Assembly: GCF_040954835.1 (NCBI RefSeq)
Contig: NW_027168309.1
Coordinates: forward strand, 434,001-498,000
Length of the DNA stretch: 64,000 nt
Direction: 5' to 3'
Origin: Lepisosteus oculatus
Taxonomy: Eukaryota > Chordata > Actinopteri > Semionotiformes > Lepisosteidae
Shown: positions 44,786-57,118 of the stretch, piece after piece
Layout: the number at the start of each line of letters is the position of its first letter
Numbering within the stretch: position 1 is the first letter of the stretch
Notes under the pieces: generated by a model
The model's input: the letters and a program-made list of their open reading frames with translations, nothing else
Databases searched by the model: none
Told to the model about the DNA's origin: nothing
Position numbers and translations under genes: made by a program

Positions 44786-46654
44786 AGGGAGCGCCGCCGC
44801 CGCCGGCTTGCAATCATTTAACACGGAGGGCGAGGCGGCGGCGGTAACCTTTTTCAATGTCGCTCTCCGCTTCCCCCCAAAAAAAGCCAAATGACATGCT
44901 AGCACTCGGACACCCTTCAGAAGACTGAAGGGTGGCTTAAAGCTGGAAGGATTAGGTCTCCCCGTTCCGACGCGACAATCGAACTTCCTTAGGCAGAGAG
45001 AAAGCAACATCGAGGAGCGTCAACAAGACTTTAGAAGCTGCGACACACGCCACTTTCAGTCGCAGACACAGCAGTTTTAAAGGCAGGAATCGCCTTTGCG
45101 AACGCCATGAGAAACAGAACGCAAGCTCAGGTCCTGCGGTTTAACAAACAGCCTCGGCTTTCAAGCGACATTTCTTTTCTGGAGCGAATTCACTTTCAAC
45201 TTCAAGAAATTCACACAACTTGCGAAATACGAAATACAAATCTGGCTCATCGCTGCACAAGAAATACCGCCGGCTGGCAAGAAAATGACAACGGTGTTTT
45301 TCCTTAACGAAAAACTTCCCATGGAGAAAAACAACGGCTGTGCGTCTCTGTCGGCTTGATTCAGTTTAATGCAAGTATTCATTCTCCTCCTGGAAAATAC
45401 AGCTTGCGAAAGATGAAATACAATTCTTGGCTTTTCTGGGTGAGTGCAGAAGAAATCCTGCCGGCTGGCAGAAGAATTCCAGCCTTTTTTACTCTTTAAC
45501 CACAAACTTGCGAATGATACAAAGAGAGCGGGGTGCGTTTCTGTGCAGCTGTTAACTGAACAGCTGCTGCTTCAAGCCCACCCAGGGCTCATTCCGATTT
45601 CAACATCATGCCCCCTGAAGGTAGACTGGATTTCTTTGCGAAGCATTCACCTTTTGGACGTTTCAGGAAAGGTGCGTGTCGATGCCAGACTTGAAAAGCT
45701 TTCCATACAAAGAAACAACATAGTGCTTTTGATTGATGGGAAACGGCAAGAGCGGTTTGAGCAGCTCCGGCCTCTCAACCGCTTTACAATGTGATCGGCA
45801 CCTCGGTAGCCAGTTTAGAAGGCTGAAAAGGATGCTGGAAGCACAGCGACGTTCTAAAACCAGCGCTTGAAAAGCATCTGCATACATAAAATGTCCATTT
45901 CCCCAAAGATGAATCTGCATCTTCAGAAGATTGTCAGCTATACGTTTTCGTTCTTTGTTTCCTTTTTTTACGACAAGCTTTCGAGAAATGAACTGTCTAT
46001 TGTGATGAAGGCTGCGTTAGAAATTGTGCATCTAGCTTAGTTCAATGAAATCGGGAGGTGCACCTGTCTCAAGCGGATGGCTCTTTGCAGGCACACTACG
46101 GAAACCTGCGGGCGCAAGTTGGGAGAAGTGACTCTTGCAGAGTGTTGAGCTTCGAGAAGAGGGCTCCGCTCAGGAAGATATTTCCACATGTTGAAGAGTC
46201 GCTTTTCGCCCTTTCTTTCCCACATTTTTCCAGTGCGGTTATTGATCGCGTTCAAAATGTTTTCCCAACGTACGTGTTACCTGCAAAATCACAGTGAAAC
46301 TGTTATGCCGAAAAGATTCCTAATAGTTATTGTATTAGAATAGCTCTCCAATTTCTTAGCCTTCGTACACGCAATGTTTAAGGAAACGCTAGAGTAAATG
46401 AAACTGTAAATAGACAGGAGCTCTTCTTAGTTTTCATACAAGTTATGATGGCTGCAGCTCCTATCTGCGTCCGGGTGACCGGAGCCAAGGGATTATCTGC
46501 GGAACCTTTGATTTATCTCTCGGGCAAGGAGCTAGATACGCCCTTTTCATCTCGGTTTGATCACACCTGTGCATTAAAACGCAGTGCTCGGTACCATCGA
46601 GGTGTAAGAGGTTCAAGGATGAGCGGGAAACTTTGTTAATAAGGAGACGGGCAC

Positions 46655-46727
46655 CGCCCAACGTGGGGCTCGAACCCACGACCCTGAGATTAAGAGTCTT
46701 ATGCTCTACCGACTGAGCTAGCCGGGC
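46655..46727 (-). tRNA. tRNA-Lys-CTT: tRNA-Lys (CTT), unit 12, anticodon-stem variant
   Basis: The plus-strand T at 46700 turns G28 of the tRNA into A28. Its partner is C42, so one of the five anticodon-stem pairs becomes an A-C mismatch. A box, B box, anticodon and acceptor stem are unchanged, so it should still be transcribed, but folding or modification may suffer. Unit 14 has the same change. Confidence 0.95.
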
Positions 46728-47548
46728 GCCGGTGGAGCTGGTGGTTAACTTGTCCCTGTTGACGGCAATTTGACAAGGTATACTTCCTGGCTTTTCATCA
46801 TGTGCTGACCGGATTCGAGAGTAGCACACCCTGTTCTTTGTTGATTACTGTACCTCCAGCAGCGCAAATGTCAGTAATCATTGAAATGTACGACCTACAA
46901 TCTCCTCAGCATGCCCGCGTGGACTCCTCAGTGATCATCCTTCTACGTTCTGCTGTAGTTTTCATGCAAGTGAAAACCGTGCTCCAAATAACAGCGGCAC
47001 AGTTGTATCCTGCGGTAAGCATTCTTCTAATTCCATCGTTTTGCTCCAGGTAAAAGGTAGCGCATCATACGGTTGATATTCCAAGGTTTCAGAGTCCGTA
47101 TTGGATGGCTTGGATGCAGACATCGCTCAGAGCTCCCAGTATGATTTTCCCGAGTTCAGTTTTGCAGTGTTTTAGTGCTTTACTACTTCCAGTGGGCCTT
47201 TGAATGCTCTGCTAAGTAGAGACGTGACATAATTACTAATGCGACCGAGTGTGCTGGCTGTTCCTGGTTCGTAATGATTAACGCGAGAAATCAATATAAA
47301 CATAACTGCTTCGATTTCGAGGTTCAGTTGAAGCTTTCAAAGAAACTATCAAAGACCTCAGAACAACCGAAGACACATTTGGTCATCTCCGTATTGGTGA
47401 AGATTAAAGAGTCCCGCAAGTGTCAAGCTTGCACAAACACACACGAGAGAGAAACTCAGGACAGAATTTAAAGAAAGGGAGATGCAGACTATTTGAAGGC
47501 ACTTTGCTAACCCAATGGCACGCTTATGAATCGTGCATAGGACACATG

Positions 47549-47620
47549 TAGCAGAGGATGGTTTCGATCCATCGACCTCTGGGTTATGGGCCCAGCACGC
47601 TTCCGCTGCGCCACTCTGCT
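47549..47620 (-). tRNA. tRNA-iMet-CAT: Initiator tRNA-Met, unit 12
   Basis: Gene body unchanged; near flanks have returned to the unit 1 form, but C at 47521 is the later form. Confidence 0.97.
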
Positions 47621-47899
47621 GACGGCCTCTCTGCGTGTGGCGCACAACTGCTCTTTTTATTTCCTACATAAGTGATGAAAGAGTTGAAAGTTTCAACGAC
47701 AAACGCAGACGTCACTTTGAGCGCTTGGTGTTGTAGCACAAATCATCACATGCTGCTCTACACTGGATTATAAAAGCCGACACATTTTCCAAACATTTTA
47801 ATGCTGGAGTCACACTGTAGTATTAATAACAGTGCGATACTCGAGGAGCGTAGTGGGATCGCGGTGGCTCATCAGACCGCCCCGGGACAGGGGGCCCGC

Positions 47900-47982
47900 G
47901 TCAGGATGGCCGAGCGGTCTAAGGCGCTGCGTTCAGGTCGCAGTCTCCCCTGGAGGCGTGGGTTCGAATCCCACTCCTGACA
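47900..47982 (+). tRNA. tRNA-Leu-CAG: tRNA-Leu (CAG), unit 12
   Basis: Gene body unchanged; the downstream spacer has A at 48162, as in units 13 and 14. Confidence 0.97.
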
Positions 47983-48333
47983 AAAAGCTTGCTCAGTGCC
48001 GTCTCCAGTCGGGTGCAAATGGGTGAAGCAGCCTGCCGCGGGGAACGTGCGCCGATAGGCGTAGGTGTATCCCCTGCCTCTTCCGATTTAGCTCGTGCTC
48101 CATAGGATGGAAGCGGATGCTCTGGCTTTTTGACTCGAATATAACCTGATCACAACAGAAGACCGTGCAGCCCAGTGCTGGTTTAAGAATGCCTCGTGTC
48201 TTCAGGCCCCTATTCCTTCAGGTTACCCCTTTGGAATAGTCGTCCGAAAAAGACGGGAAAGGAAAAGCATGTAAGCTCCCACACACTGCGTTAGCATTAG
48301 CGGTTGGAATCTGATGGGAGAAAAGCAACCTGG

Positions 48334-48405
48334 CTCGCCGTCAAGCAATCCATCCCTGGTCTCCCACGTGACAGGCGGGGATACGCACCACTATACTAAC
48401 GAGGA
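48334..48405 (-). pseudogene. tRNA-Asp relic, unit 12
   Basis: T4 form; same decayed T arm. Confidence 0.9.
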
Positions 48406-48814
48406 GCGCTTGCTTGGCGCTTGAAGACACTTCCTCTTGCGGCTACTACTGTTTCCGGTTTCGTCTTTTCTTTTCATTCCTCCCAGAGGAGCGCATGAAA
48501 ACGTTTCCATCTGCGCCATCCTCACCCCTCCAATGCTATGGTCCCTGCTCCTCCTGGTGCACTGCAAACACTCATTCAGCCGGTTCTTTCAGTTTGAATA
48601 CTTAGGTCTTCAAAGGCTGGAAGTAGGGCGCAAGACATGCCAATGCCAAAAGCGTGGCAGTGTGCTTCCAGCTGTGAAATGTCACTGGTGGATGTTGAAG
48701 ACATTACTTCCAAGGCAGCAGGTCCAAGCGATTTAGCGTTTGTACAAGAAGCAGGAAGAGAGAAACGGCACTCCGCCTTTTTCTGGGCAGGCCGAAGCGA
48801 CAGGAGAAGGGCGC

Positions 48815-48896
48815 CGTAGTCGGCAGGATTCGAGCCAACGCGGGGAGACCCCAATGGCTTTCTAGCCCATCGCCTTAACCGCTCGGCCACGACTAC
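48815..48896 (-). tRNA. tRNA-Ser-AGA: tRNA-Ser (AGA), unit 12, T-stem variant
   Basis: A at 48837 changes C51 to T51. The partner at 63 is T, so the existing C-T clash becomes T-T and the stem is still not repaired. Unit 14 shares it. Confidence 0.86.
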
Positions 48897-50765
48897 AGGG
48901 AGCGCCGCCGCCGCCGGCTTGCAATCATTTAACACGGAGGGCGAGGCGGCGGCGGTAACCTTTTTCAATGTCGCTCTCCGCTTCCCCCCAAAAAAAGCCA
49001 AATGACATGCTAGCACTCGGACACCCTTCAGAAGACTGAAGGGTGGCTTAAAGCTGGAAGGATTAGGTCTCCCCGTTCCGACGCGACAATCGAACTTCCT
49101 TAGGCAGAGAGAAAGCAACATCGAGGAGCGTCAACAAGACTTTAGAAGCTGCGACACACGCCACTTTCAGTCGCAGACACAGCAGTTTTAAAGGCAGGAA
49201 TCGCCTTTGCGAACGCCATGAGAAACAGAACGCAAGCTCAGGTCCTGCGGTTTAACAAACAGCCTCGGCTTTCAAGCGACATTTCTTTTCTGGAGCGAAT
49301 TCACTTTCAACTTCAAGAAATTCACACAACTTGCGAAATACGAAATACAAATCTGGCTCATCGCTGCACAAGAAATACCGCCGGCTGGCAAGAAAATGAC
49401 AACGGTGTTTTTCCTTAACGAAAAACTTCCCATGGAGAAAAACAACGGCTGTGCGTCTCTGTCGGCTTGATTCAGTTTAATGCAAGTATTCATTCTCCTC
49501 CTGGAAAATACAGCTTGCGAAAGATGAAATACAATTCTTGGCTTTTCTGGGTGAGTGCAGAAGAAATCCTGCCGGCTGGCAGAAGAATTCCAGCCTTTTT
49601 TACTCTTTAACCACAAACTTGCGAATGATACAAAGAGAGCGGGGTGCGTTTCTGTGCAGTTGTTAACTGAACAGCTGCTGCTTCAAGCCCACCCAGGGCT
49701 CATTCCGATTTCAACATCATGCCCCCTGAAGGTAGACTGGATTTCTTTGCGAAGCATTCACCTTTTGGACGTTTCAGGAAAGGTGCGTGTCGATGCCAGA
49801 CTTGAAAAGCTTTCCATACAAAGAAACAACATAGTGCTTTTGATTGATGGGAAACGGCAAGAGCGGTTTGAGCAGCTCCGGCCTCTCAACCGCTTTACAA
49901 TGTGATCGGCACCTCGGTAGCCAGTTTAGAAGGCTGAAAAGGATGCTGGAAGCACAGCGACGTTCTAAAACCAGCGCTTGAAAAGCATCTGCATACATAA
50001 AATGTCCATTTCCCCAAAGATGAATCTGCATCTTCAGAAGATTGTCAGCTATACGTTTTCGTTCTTTGTTTCCTTTTTTTACGACAAGCTTTCGAGAAAT
50101 GAACTGTCTATTGTGATGAAGGCTGCGTTAGAAATTGTGCATCTAGCTTAGTTCAATGAAATCGGGAGGTGCACCTGTCTCAAGCGGATGGCTCTTTGCA
50201 GGCACACTACGGAAACCTGCGGGCGCAAGTTGGGAGAAGTGACTCTTGCAGAGTGTTGAGCTTCGAGAAGAGGGCTCCGCTCAGGAAGATATTTCCACAT
50301 GTTGAAGAGTCGCTTTTCGCCCTTTCTTTCCCACATTTTTCCAGTGCGGTTATTGATCGCGTTCAAAATGTTTTCCCAACGTACGTGTTACCTGCAAAAT
50401 CACAGTGAAACTGTTATGCCGAAAAGATTCCTAATAGTTATTGTATTAGAATAGCTCTCCAATTTCTTAGCCTTCGTACACGCAATGTTTAAGGAAACGC
50501 TAGAGTAAATGAAACTGTAAATAGACAGGAGCTCTTCTTAGTTTTCATACAAGTTATGATGGCTGCAGCTCCTATCTGCGTCCGGGTGACCGGAGCCAAG
50601 GGATTATCTGCGGAACCTTTGATTTATCTCTCGGGCAAGGAGCTAGATACGCCCTTTTCATCTCGGTTTGATCACACCTGTGCATTAAAACGCAGTGCTC
50701 GGTACCATCGAGGTGTAAGAGGTTCAAGGATGAGCGGGAAACTTTGTTAATAAGGAGACGGGCAC

Positions 50766-50838
50766 CGCCCAACGTGGGGCTCGAACCCACGACCCTGAGA
50801 TTAAGAGTCTCATGCTCTACCGACTGAGCTAGCCGGGC
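50766..50838 (-). tRNA. tRNA-Lys-CTT: tRNA-Lys (CTT), unit 13
   Basis: Normal G28, although both neighbouring units carry A28. Confidence 0.97.
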
Positions 50839-51659
50839 GCCGGTGGAGCTGGTGGTTAACTTGTCCCTGTTGACGGCAATTTGACAAGGTATACTTCCTG
50901 GCTTTTCATCATGTGCTGACCGGATTCGAGAGTAGCACACCCTGTTCTTTGTTGATTACTGTACCTCCAGCAGCGCAAATGTCAGTAATCATTGAAATGT
51001 ACGACCTACAATCTCCTCAGCATGCCCGCGTGGACTCCTCAGTGATCATCCTTCTACGTTCTGCTGTAGTTTTCATGCAAGTGAAAACCGTGCTCCAAAT
51101 AACAGCGGCACAGTTGTATCCTGCGGTAAGCATTCTTCTAATTCCATCGTTTTGCTCCAGGTAAAAGGTAGCGCATCATACGGTTGATATTCCAAGGTTT
51201 CAGAGTCCGTATTGGATGGCTTGGATGCAGACATCGCTCAGAGCTCCCAGTATGATTTTCCCGAGTTCAGTTTTGCAGTGTTTTAGTGCTTTACTACTTC
51301 CAGTGGGCCTTTGAATGCTCTGCTAAGTAGAGACGTGACATAATTACTAATGCGACCGAGTGTGCTGGCTGTTCCTGGTTCGTAATGATTAACGCGAGAA
51401 ATCAATATAAACATAACTGCTTCGATTTCGAGGTTCAGTTGAAGCTTTCAAAGAAACTATCAAAGACCTCAGAACAACCGAAGACACATTTGGTCATCTC
51501 CGTATTGGTGAAGATTAAAGAGTCCCGCAAGTGTCAAGCTTGCACAAACACACACGAGAGAGAAACTCAGGACAGAATTTAAAGAAAGGGAGATGCAGAC
51601 TATTTGAAGGCACTTTGCTAACCCAATGGCACGCTTATGAATCGTGCATAGGACACATG

Positions 51660-51731
51660 TAGCAGAGGATGGTTTCGATCCATCGACCTCTGGGTTATGG
51701 GCCCAGCACGCTTCCGCTGCGCCACTCTGCT
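51660..51731 (-). tRNA. tRNA-iMet-CAT: Initiator tRNA-Met, unit 13
   Basis: Gene body unchanged; flanks as unit 12. Confidence 0.97.
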
Positions 51732-52010
51732 GACGGCCTCTCTGCGTGTGGCGCACAACTGCTCTTTTTATTTCCTACATAAGTGATGAAAGAGTTGAAA
51801 GTTTCAACGACAAACGCAGACGTCACTTTGAGCGCTTGGTGTTGTAGCACAAATCATCACATGCTGCTCTACACTGGATTATAAAAGCCGACACATTTTC
51901 CAAACATTTTAATGCTGGAGTCACACTGTAGTATTAATAACAGTGCGATACTCGAGGAGCGTAGTGGGATCGCGGTGGCTCATCAGACCGCCCCGGGACA
52001 GGGGGCCCGC

Positions 52011-52093
52011 GTCAGGATGGCCGAGCGGTCTAAGGCGCTGCGTTCAGGTCGCAGTCTCCCCTGGAGGCGTGGGTTCGAATCCCACTCCTGACA
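52011..52093 (+). tRNA. tRNA-Leu-CAG: tRNA-Leu (CAG), unit 13
   Basis: Gene body unchanged; private T at 52150 in the 3' flank. Confidence 0.97.
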
Positions 52094-52444
52094 AAAAGCT
52101 TGCTCAGTGCCGTCTCCAGTCGGGTGCAAATGGGTGAAGCAGCCTGCCGTGGGGAACGTGCGCCGATAGGCGTAGGTGTATCCCCTGCCTCTTCCGATTT
52201 AGCTCGTGCTCCATAGGATGGAAGCGGATGCTCTGGCTTTTTGACTCGAATATAACCTGATCACAACAGAAGACCGTGCAGCCCAGTGCTGGTTTAAGAA
52301 TGCCTCGTGTCTTCAGGCCCCTATTCCTTCAGGTTACCCCTTTGGAATAGTCGTCCGAAAAAGACGGGAAAGGAAAAGCATGTAAGCTCCCACACACTGC
52401 GTTAGCATTAGCGGTTGGAATCTGATGGGAGAAAAGCAACCTGG

Positions 52445-52516
52445 CTCGCCGTCAAGCAATCCATCCCTGGTCTCCCACGTGACAGGCGGGGATACGCACC
52501 ACTATACTAACGAGGA
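52445..52516 (-). pseudogene. tRNA-Asp relic, unit 13
   Basis: T4 form; same decayed T arm. Confidence 0.9.
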
Positions 52517-52925
52517 GCGCTTGCTTGGCGCTTGAAGACACTTCCTCTTGCGGCTACTACTGTTTCCGGTTTCGTCTTTTCTTTTCATTCCTCCCAGAGG
52601 AGCGCATGAAAACGTTTCCATCTGCGCCATCCTCACCCCTCCAATGCTATGGTCCCTGCTCCTCCTGGTGCACTGCAAACACTCATTCAGCCGGTTCTTT
52701 CAGTTTGAATACTTAGGTCTTCAAAGGCTGGAAGTAGGGCGCAAGACATGCCAATGCCAAAAGCGTGGCAGTGTGCTTCCAGCTGTGAAATGTCACTGGT
52801 GGATGTTGAAGACATTACTTCCAAGGCAGCAGGTCCAAGCGATTTAGCGTTTGTACAAGAAGCAGGAAGAGAGAAACGGCACTCCGCCTTTTTCTGGGCA
52901 GGCCGAAGCGACAGGAGAAGGGCGC

Positions 52926-53007
52926 CGTAGTCGGCAGGATTCGAGCCGACGCGGGGAGACCCCAATGGCTTTCTAGCCCATCGCCTTAACCGCTCGGCCA
53001 CGACTAC
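52926..53007 (-). tRNA. tRNA-Ser-AGA: tRNA-Ser (AGA), unit 13
   Basis: As unit 1, with C51, unlike its two neighbours. Confidence 0.87.
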
Positions 53008-54876
53008 AGGGAGCGCCGCCGCCGCCGGCTTGCAATCATTTAACACGGAGGGCGAGGCGGCGGCGGTAACCTTTTTCAATGTCGCTCTCCGCTTCCCCCC
53101 AAAAAAAGCCAAATGACATGCTAGCACTCGGACACCCTTCAGAAGACTGAAGGGTGGCTTAAAGCTGGAAGGATTAGGTCTCCCCGTTCCGACGCGACAA
53201 TCGAACTTCCTTAGGCAGAGAGAAAGCAACATCGAGGAGCGTCAACAAGACTTTAGAAGCTGCGACACACGCCACTTTCAGTCGCAGACACAGCAGTTTT
53301 AAAGGCAGGAATCGCCTTTGCGAACGCCATGAGAAACAGAACGCAAGCTCAGGTCCTGCGGTTTAACAAACAGCCTCGGCTTTCAAGCGACATTTCTTTT
53401 CTGGAGCGAATTCACTTTCAACTTCAAGAAATTCACACAACTTGCGAAATACGAAATACAAATCTGGCTCATCGCTGCACAAGAAATACCGCCGGCTGGC
53501 AAGAAAATGACAACGGTGTTTTTCCTTAACGAAAAACTTCCCATGGAGAAAAACAACGGCTGTGCGTCTCTGTCGGCTTGATTCAGTTTAATGCAAGTAT
53601 TCATTCTCCTCCTGGAAAATACAGCTTGCGAAAGATGAAATACAATTCTTGGCTTTTCTGGGTGAGTGCAGAAGAAATCCTGCCGGCTGGCAGAAGAATT
53701 CCAGCCTTTTTTACTCTTTAACCACAAACTTGCGAATGATACAAAGAGAGCGGGGTGCGTTTCTGTGCAGCTGTTAACTGAACAGCTGCTGCTTCAAGCC
53801 CACCCAGGGCTCATTCCGATTTCAACATCATGCCCCCTGAAGGTAGACTGGATTTCTTTGCGAAGCATTCACCTTTTGGACGTTTCAGGAAAGGTGCGTG
53901 TCGATGCCAGACTTGAAAAGCTTTCCATACAAAGAAACAACATAGTGCTTTTGATTGATGGGAAACGGCAAGAGCGGTTTGAGCAGCTCCGGCCTCTCAA
54001 CCGCTTTACAATGTGATCGGCACCTCGGTAGCCAGTTTAGAAGGCTGAAAAGGATGCTGGAAGCACAGCGACGTTCTAAAACCAGCGCTTGAAAAGCATC
54101 TGCATACATAAAATGTCCATTTCCCCAAAGATGAATCTGCATCTTCAGAAGATTGTCAGCTATACGTTTTCGTTCTTTGTTTCCTTTTTTTACGACAAGC
54201 TTTCGAGAAATGAACTGTCTATTGTGATGAAGGCTGCGTTAGAAATTGTGCATCTAGCTTAGTTCAATGAAATCGGGAGGTGCACCTGTCTCAAGCGGAT
54301 GGCTCTTTGCAGGCACACTACGGAAACCTGCGGGCGCAAGTTGGGAGAAGTGACTCTTGCAGAGTGTTGAGCTTCGAGAAGAGGGCTCCGCTCAGGAAGA
54401 TATTTCCACATGTTGAAGAGTCGCTTTTCGCCCTTTCTTTCCCACATTTTTCCAGTGCGGTTATTGATCGCGTTCAAAATGTTTTCCCAACGTACGTGTT
54501 ACCTGCAAAATCACAGTGAAACTGTTATGCCGAAAAGATTCCTAATAGTTATTGTATTAGAATAGCTCTCCAATTTCTTAGCCTTCGTACACGCAATGTT
54601 TAAGGAAACGCTAGAGTAAATGAAACTGTAAATAGACAGGAGCTCTTCTTAGTTTTCATACAAGTTATGATGGCTGCAGCTCCTATCTGCGTCCGGGTGA
54701 CCGGAGCCAAGGGATTATCTGCGGAACCTTTGATTTATCTCTCGGGCAAGGAGCTAGATACGCCCTTTTCATCTCGGTTTGATCACACCTGTGCATTAAA
54801 ACGCAGTGCTCGGTACCATCGAGGTGTAAGAGGTTCAAGGATGAGCGGGAAACTTTGTTAATAAGGAGACGGGCAC

Positions 54877-54949
54877 CGCCCAACGTGGGGCTCGAACCCA
54901 CGACCCTGAGATTAAGAGTCTTATGCTCTACCGACTGAGCTAGCCGGGC
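54877..54949 (-). tRNA. tRNA-Lys-CTT: tRNA-Lys (CTT), unit 14, anticodon-stem variant
   Basis: Same G28-to-A28 change as unit 12, from the plus-strand T at 54922, giving an A28-C42 mismatch. Confidence 0.95.
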
Positions 54950-55770
54950 GCCGGTGGAGCTGGTGGTTAACTTGTCCCTGTTGACGGCAATTTGACAAGG
55001 TATACTTCCTGGCTTTTCATCATGTGCTGACCGGATTCGAGAGTAGCACACCCTGTTCTTTGTTGATTACTGTACCTCCAGCAGCGCAAATGTCAGTAAT
55101 CATTGAAATGTACGACCTACAATCTCCTCAGCATGCCCGCGTGGACTCCTCAGTGATCATCCTTCTACGTTCTGCTGTAGTTTTCATGCAAGTGAAAACC
55201 GTGCTCCAAATAACAGCGGCACAGTTGTATCCTGCGGTAAGCATTCTTCTAATTCCATCGTTTTGCTCCAGGTAAAAGGTAGCGCATCATACGGTTGATA
55301 TTCCAAGGTTTCAGAGTCCGTATTGGATGGCTTGGATGCAGACATCGCTCAGAGCTCCCAGTATGATTTTCCCGAGTTCAGTTTTGCAGTGTTTTAGTGC
55401 TTTACTACTTCCAGTGGGCCTTTGAATGCTCTGCTAAGTAGAGACGTGACATAATTACTAATGCGACCGAGTGTGCTGGCTGTTCCTGGTTCGTAATGAT
55501 TAACGCGAGAAATCAATATAAACATAACTGCTTCGATTTCGAGGTTCAGTTGAAGCTTTCAAAGAAACTATCAAAGACCTCAGAACAACCGAAGACACAT
55601 TTGGTCATCTCCGTATTGGTGAAGATTAAAGAGTCCCGCAAGTGTCAAGCTTGCACAAACACACACGAGAGAGAAACTCAGGACAGAATTTAAAGAAAGG
55701 GAGATGCAGACTATTTGAAGGCACTTTGCTAACCCAATGGCACGCTTATGAATCGTGCATAGGACACATG

Positions 55771-55842
55771 TAGCAGAGGATGGTTTCGATCCATCGACCT
55801 CTGGGTTATGGGCCCAGCACGCTTCCGCTGCGCCACTCTGCT
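55771..55842 (-). tRNA. tRNA-iMet-CAT: Initiator tRNA-Met, unit 14
   Basis: Gene body unchanged; flanks as unit 12. Confidence 0.97.
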
Positions 55843-56121
55843 GACGGCCTCTCTGCGTGTGGCGCACAACTGCTCTTTTTATTTCCTACATAAGTGATGA
55901 AAGAGTTGAAAGTTTCAACGACAAACGCAGACGTCACTTTGAGCGCTTGGTGTTGTAGCACAAATCATCACATGCTGCTCTACACTGGATTATAAAAGCC
56001 GACACATTTTCCAAACATTTTAATGCTGGAGTCACACTGTAGTATTAATAACAGTGCGATACTCGAGGAGCGTAGTGGGATCGCGGTGGCTCATCAGACC
56101 GCCCCGGGACAGGGGGCCCGC

Positions 56122-56204
56122 GTCAGGATGGCCGAGCGGTCTAAGGCGCTGCGTTCAGGTCGCAGTCTCCCCTGGAGGCGTGGGTTCGAATCCCACTCCT
56201 GACA
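56122..56204 (+). tRNA. tRNA-Leu-CAG: tRNA-Leu (CAG), unit 14
   Basis: Gene body unchanged from unit 1. Confidence 0.97.
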
Positions 56205-56555
56205 AAAAGCTTGCTCAGTGCCGTCTCCAGTCGGGTGCAAATGGGTGAAGCAGCCTGCCGCGGGGAACGTGCGCCGATAGGCGTAGGTGTATCCCCTGCC
56301 TCTTCCGATTTAGCTCGTGCTCCATAGGATGGAAGCGGATGCTCTGGCTTTTTGACTCGAATATAACCTGATCACAACAGAAGACCGTGCAGCCCAGTGC
56401 TGGTTTAAGAATGCCTCGTGTCTTCAGGCCCCTATTCCTTCAGGTTACCCCTTTGGAATAGTCGTCCGAAAAAGACGGGAAAGGAAAAGCATGTAAGCTC
56501 CCACACACTGCGTTAGCATTAGCGGTTGGAATCTGATGGGAGAAAAGCAACCTGG

Positions 56556-56627
56556 CTCGCCGTCAAGCAATCCATCCCTGGTCTCCCACGTGACAGGCGG
56601 GGATACGCACCACTATACTAACGAGGA
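56556..56627 (-). pseudogene. tRNA-Asp relic, unit 14
   Basis: T4 form; same decayed T arm. Confidence 0.9.
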
Positions 56628-57036
56628 GCGCTTGCTTGGCGCTTGAAGACACTTCCTCTTGCGGCTACTACTGTTTCCGGTTTCGTCTTTTCTTTTCATT
56701 CCTCCCAGAGGAGCGCATGAAAACGTTTCCATCTGCGCCATCCTCACCCCTCCAATGCTATGGTCCCTGCTCCTCCTGGTGCACTGCAAACACTCATTCA
56801 GCCGGTTCTTTCAGTTTGAATACTTAGGTCTTCAAAGGCTGGAAGTAGGGCGCAAGACATGCCAATGCCAAAAGCGTGGCAGTGTGCTTCCAGCTGTGAA
56901 ATGTCACCGGTGGATGTTGAAGACATTACTTCCAAGGCAGCAGGTCCAAGCGATTTAGCGTTTGTACAAGAAGCAGGAAGAGAGAAACGGCACTCCGCCT
57001 TTTTCTGGGCAGGCCGAAGCGACAGGAGAAGGGCGC

Positions 57037-57118
57037 CGTAGTCGGCAGGATTCGAGCCAACGCGGGGAGACCCCAATGGCTTTCTAGCCCATCGCCTTAA
57101 CCGCTCGGCCACGACTAC
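57037..57118 (-). tRNA. tRNA-Ser-AGA: tRNA-Ser (AGA), unit 14, T-stem variant
   Basis: Same C51-to-T51 change as unit 12, from A at 57059. Confidence 0.86.

Larger units (their letters stand above)
41110..45220 (+). repeat. tDNA unit 11 (4,111 bp)
   Basis: One private spacer change, T at 41368; otherwise the unit 6-11 type. It is the last unit of the run with the alternative initiator Met flanks. Confidence 0.98.
45221..49331 (+). repeat. tDNA unit 12 (4,111 bp)
   Basis: Returns to the unit 1-3 state around the Lys and initiator Met genes (T at 46793, T at 47547, G at 47624) but keeps the later state elsewhere. It carries A at 48162, shared with units 13 and 14, and tRNA changes at 46700 and 48837, shared only with unit 14. 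Confidence 0.98.
49332..53442 (+). repeat. tDNA unit 13 (4,111 bp)
   Basis: Has the unit 12-14 state at 52273 but neither of the Lys and Ser changes of its two neighbours. It has T at 49660, as in units 4 and 5, and a private T at 52150. Confidence 0.98.
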
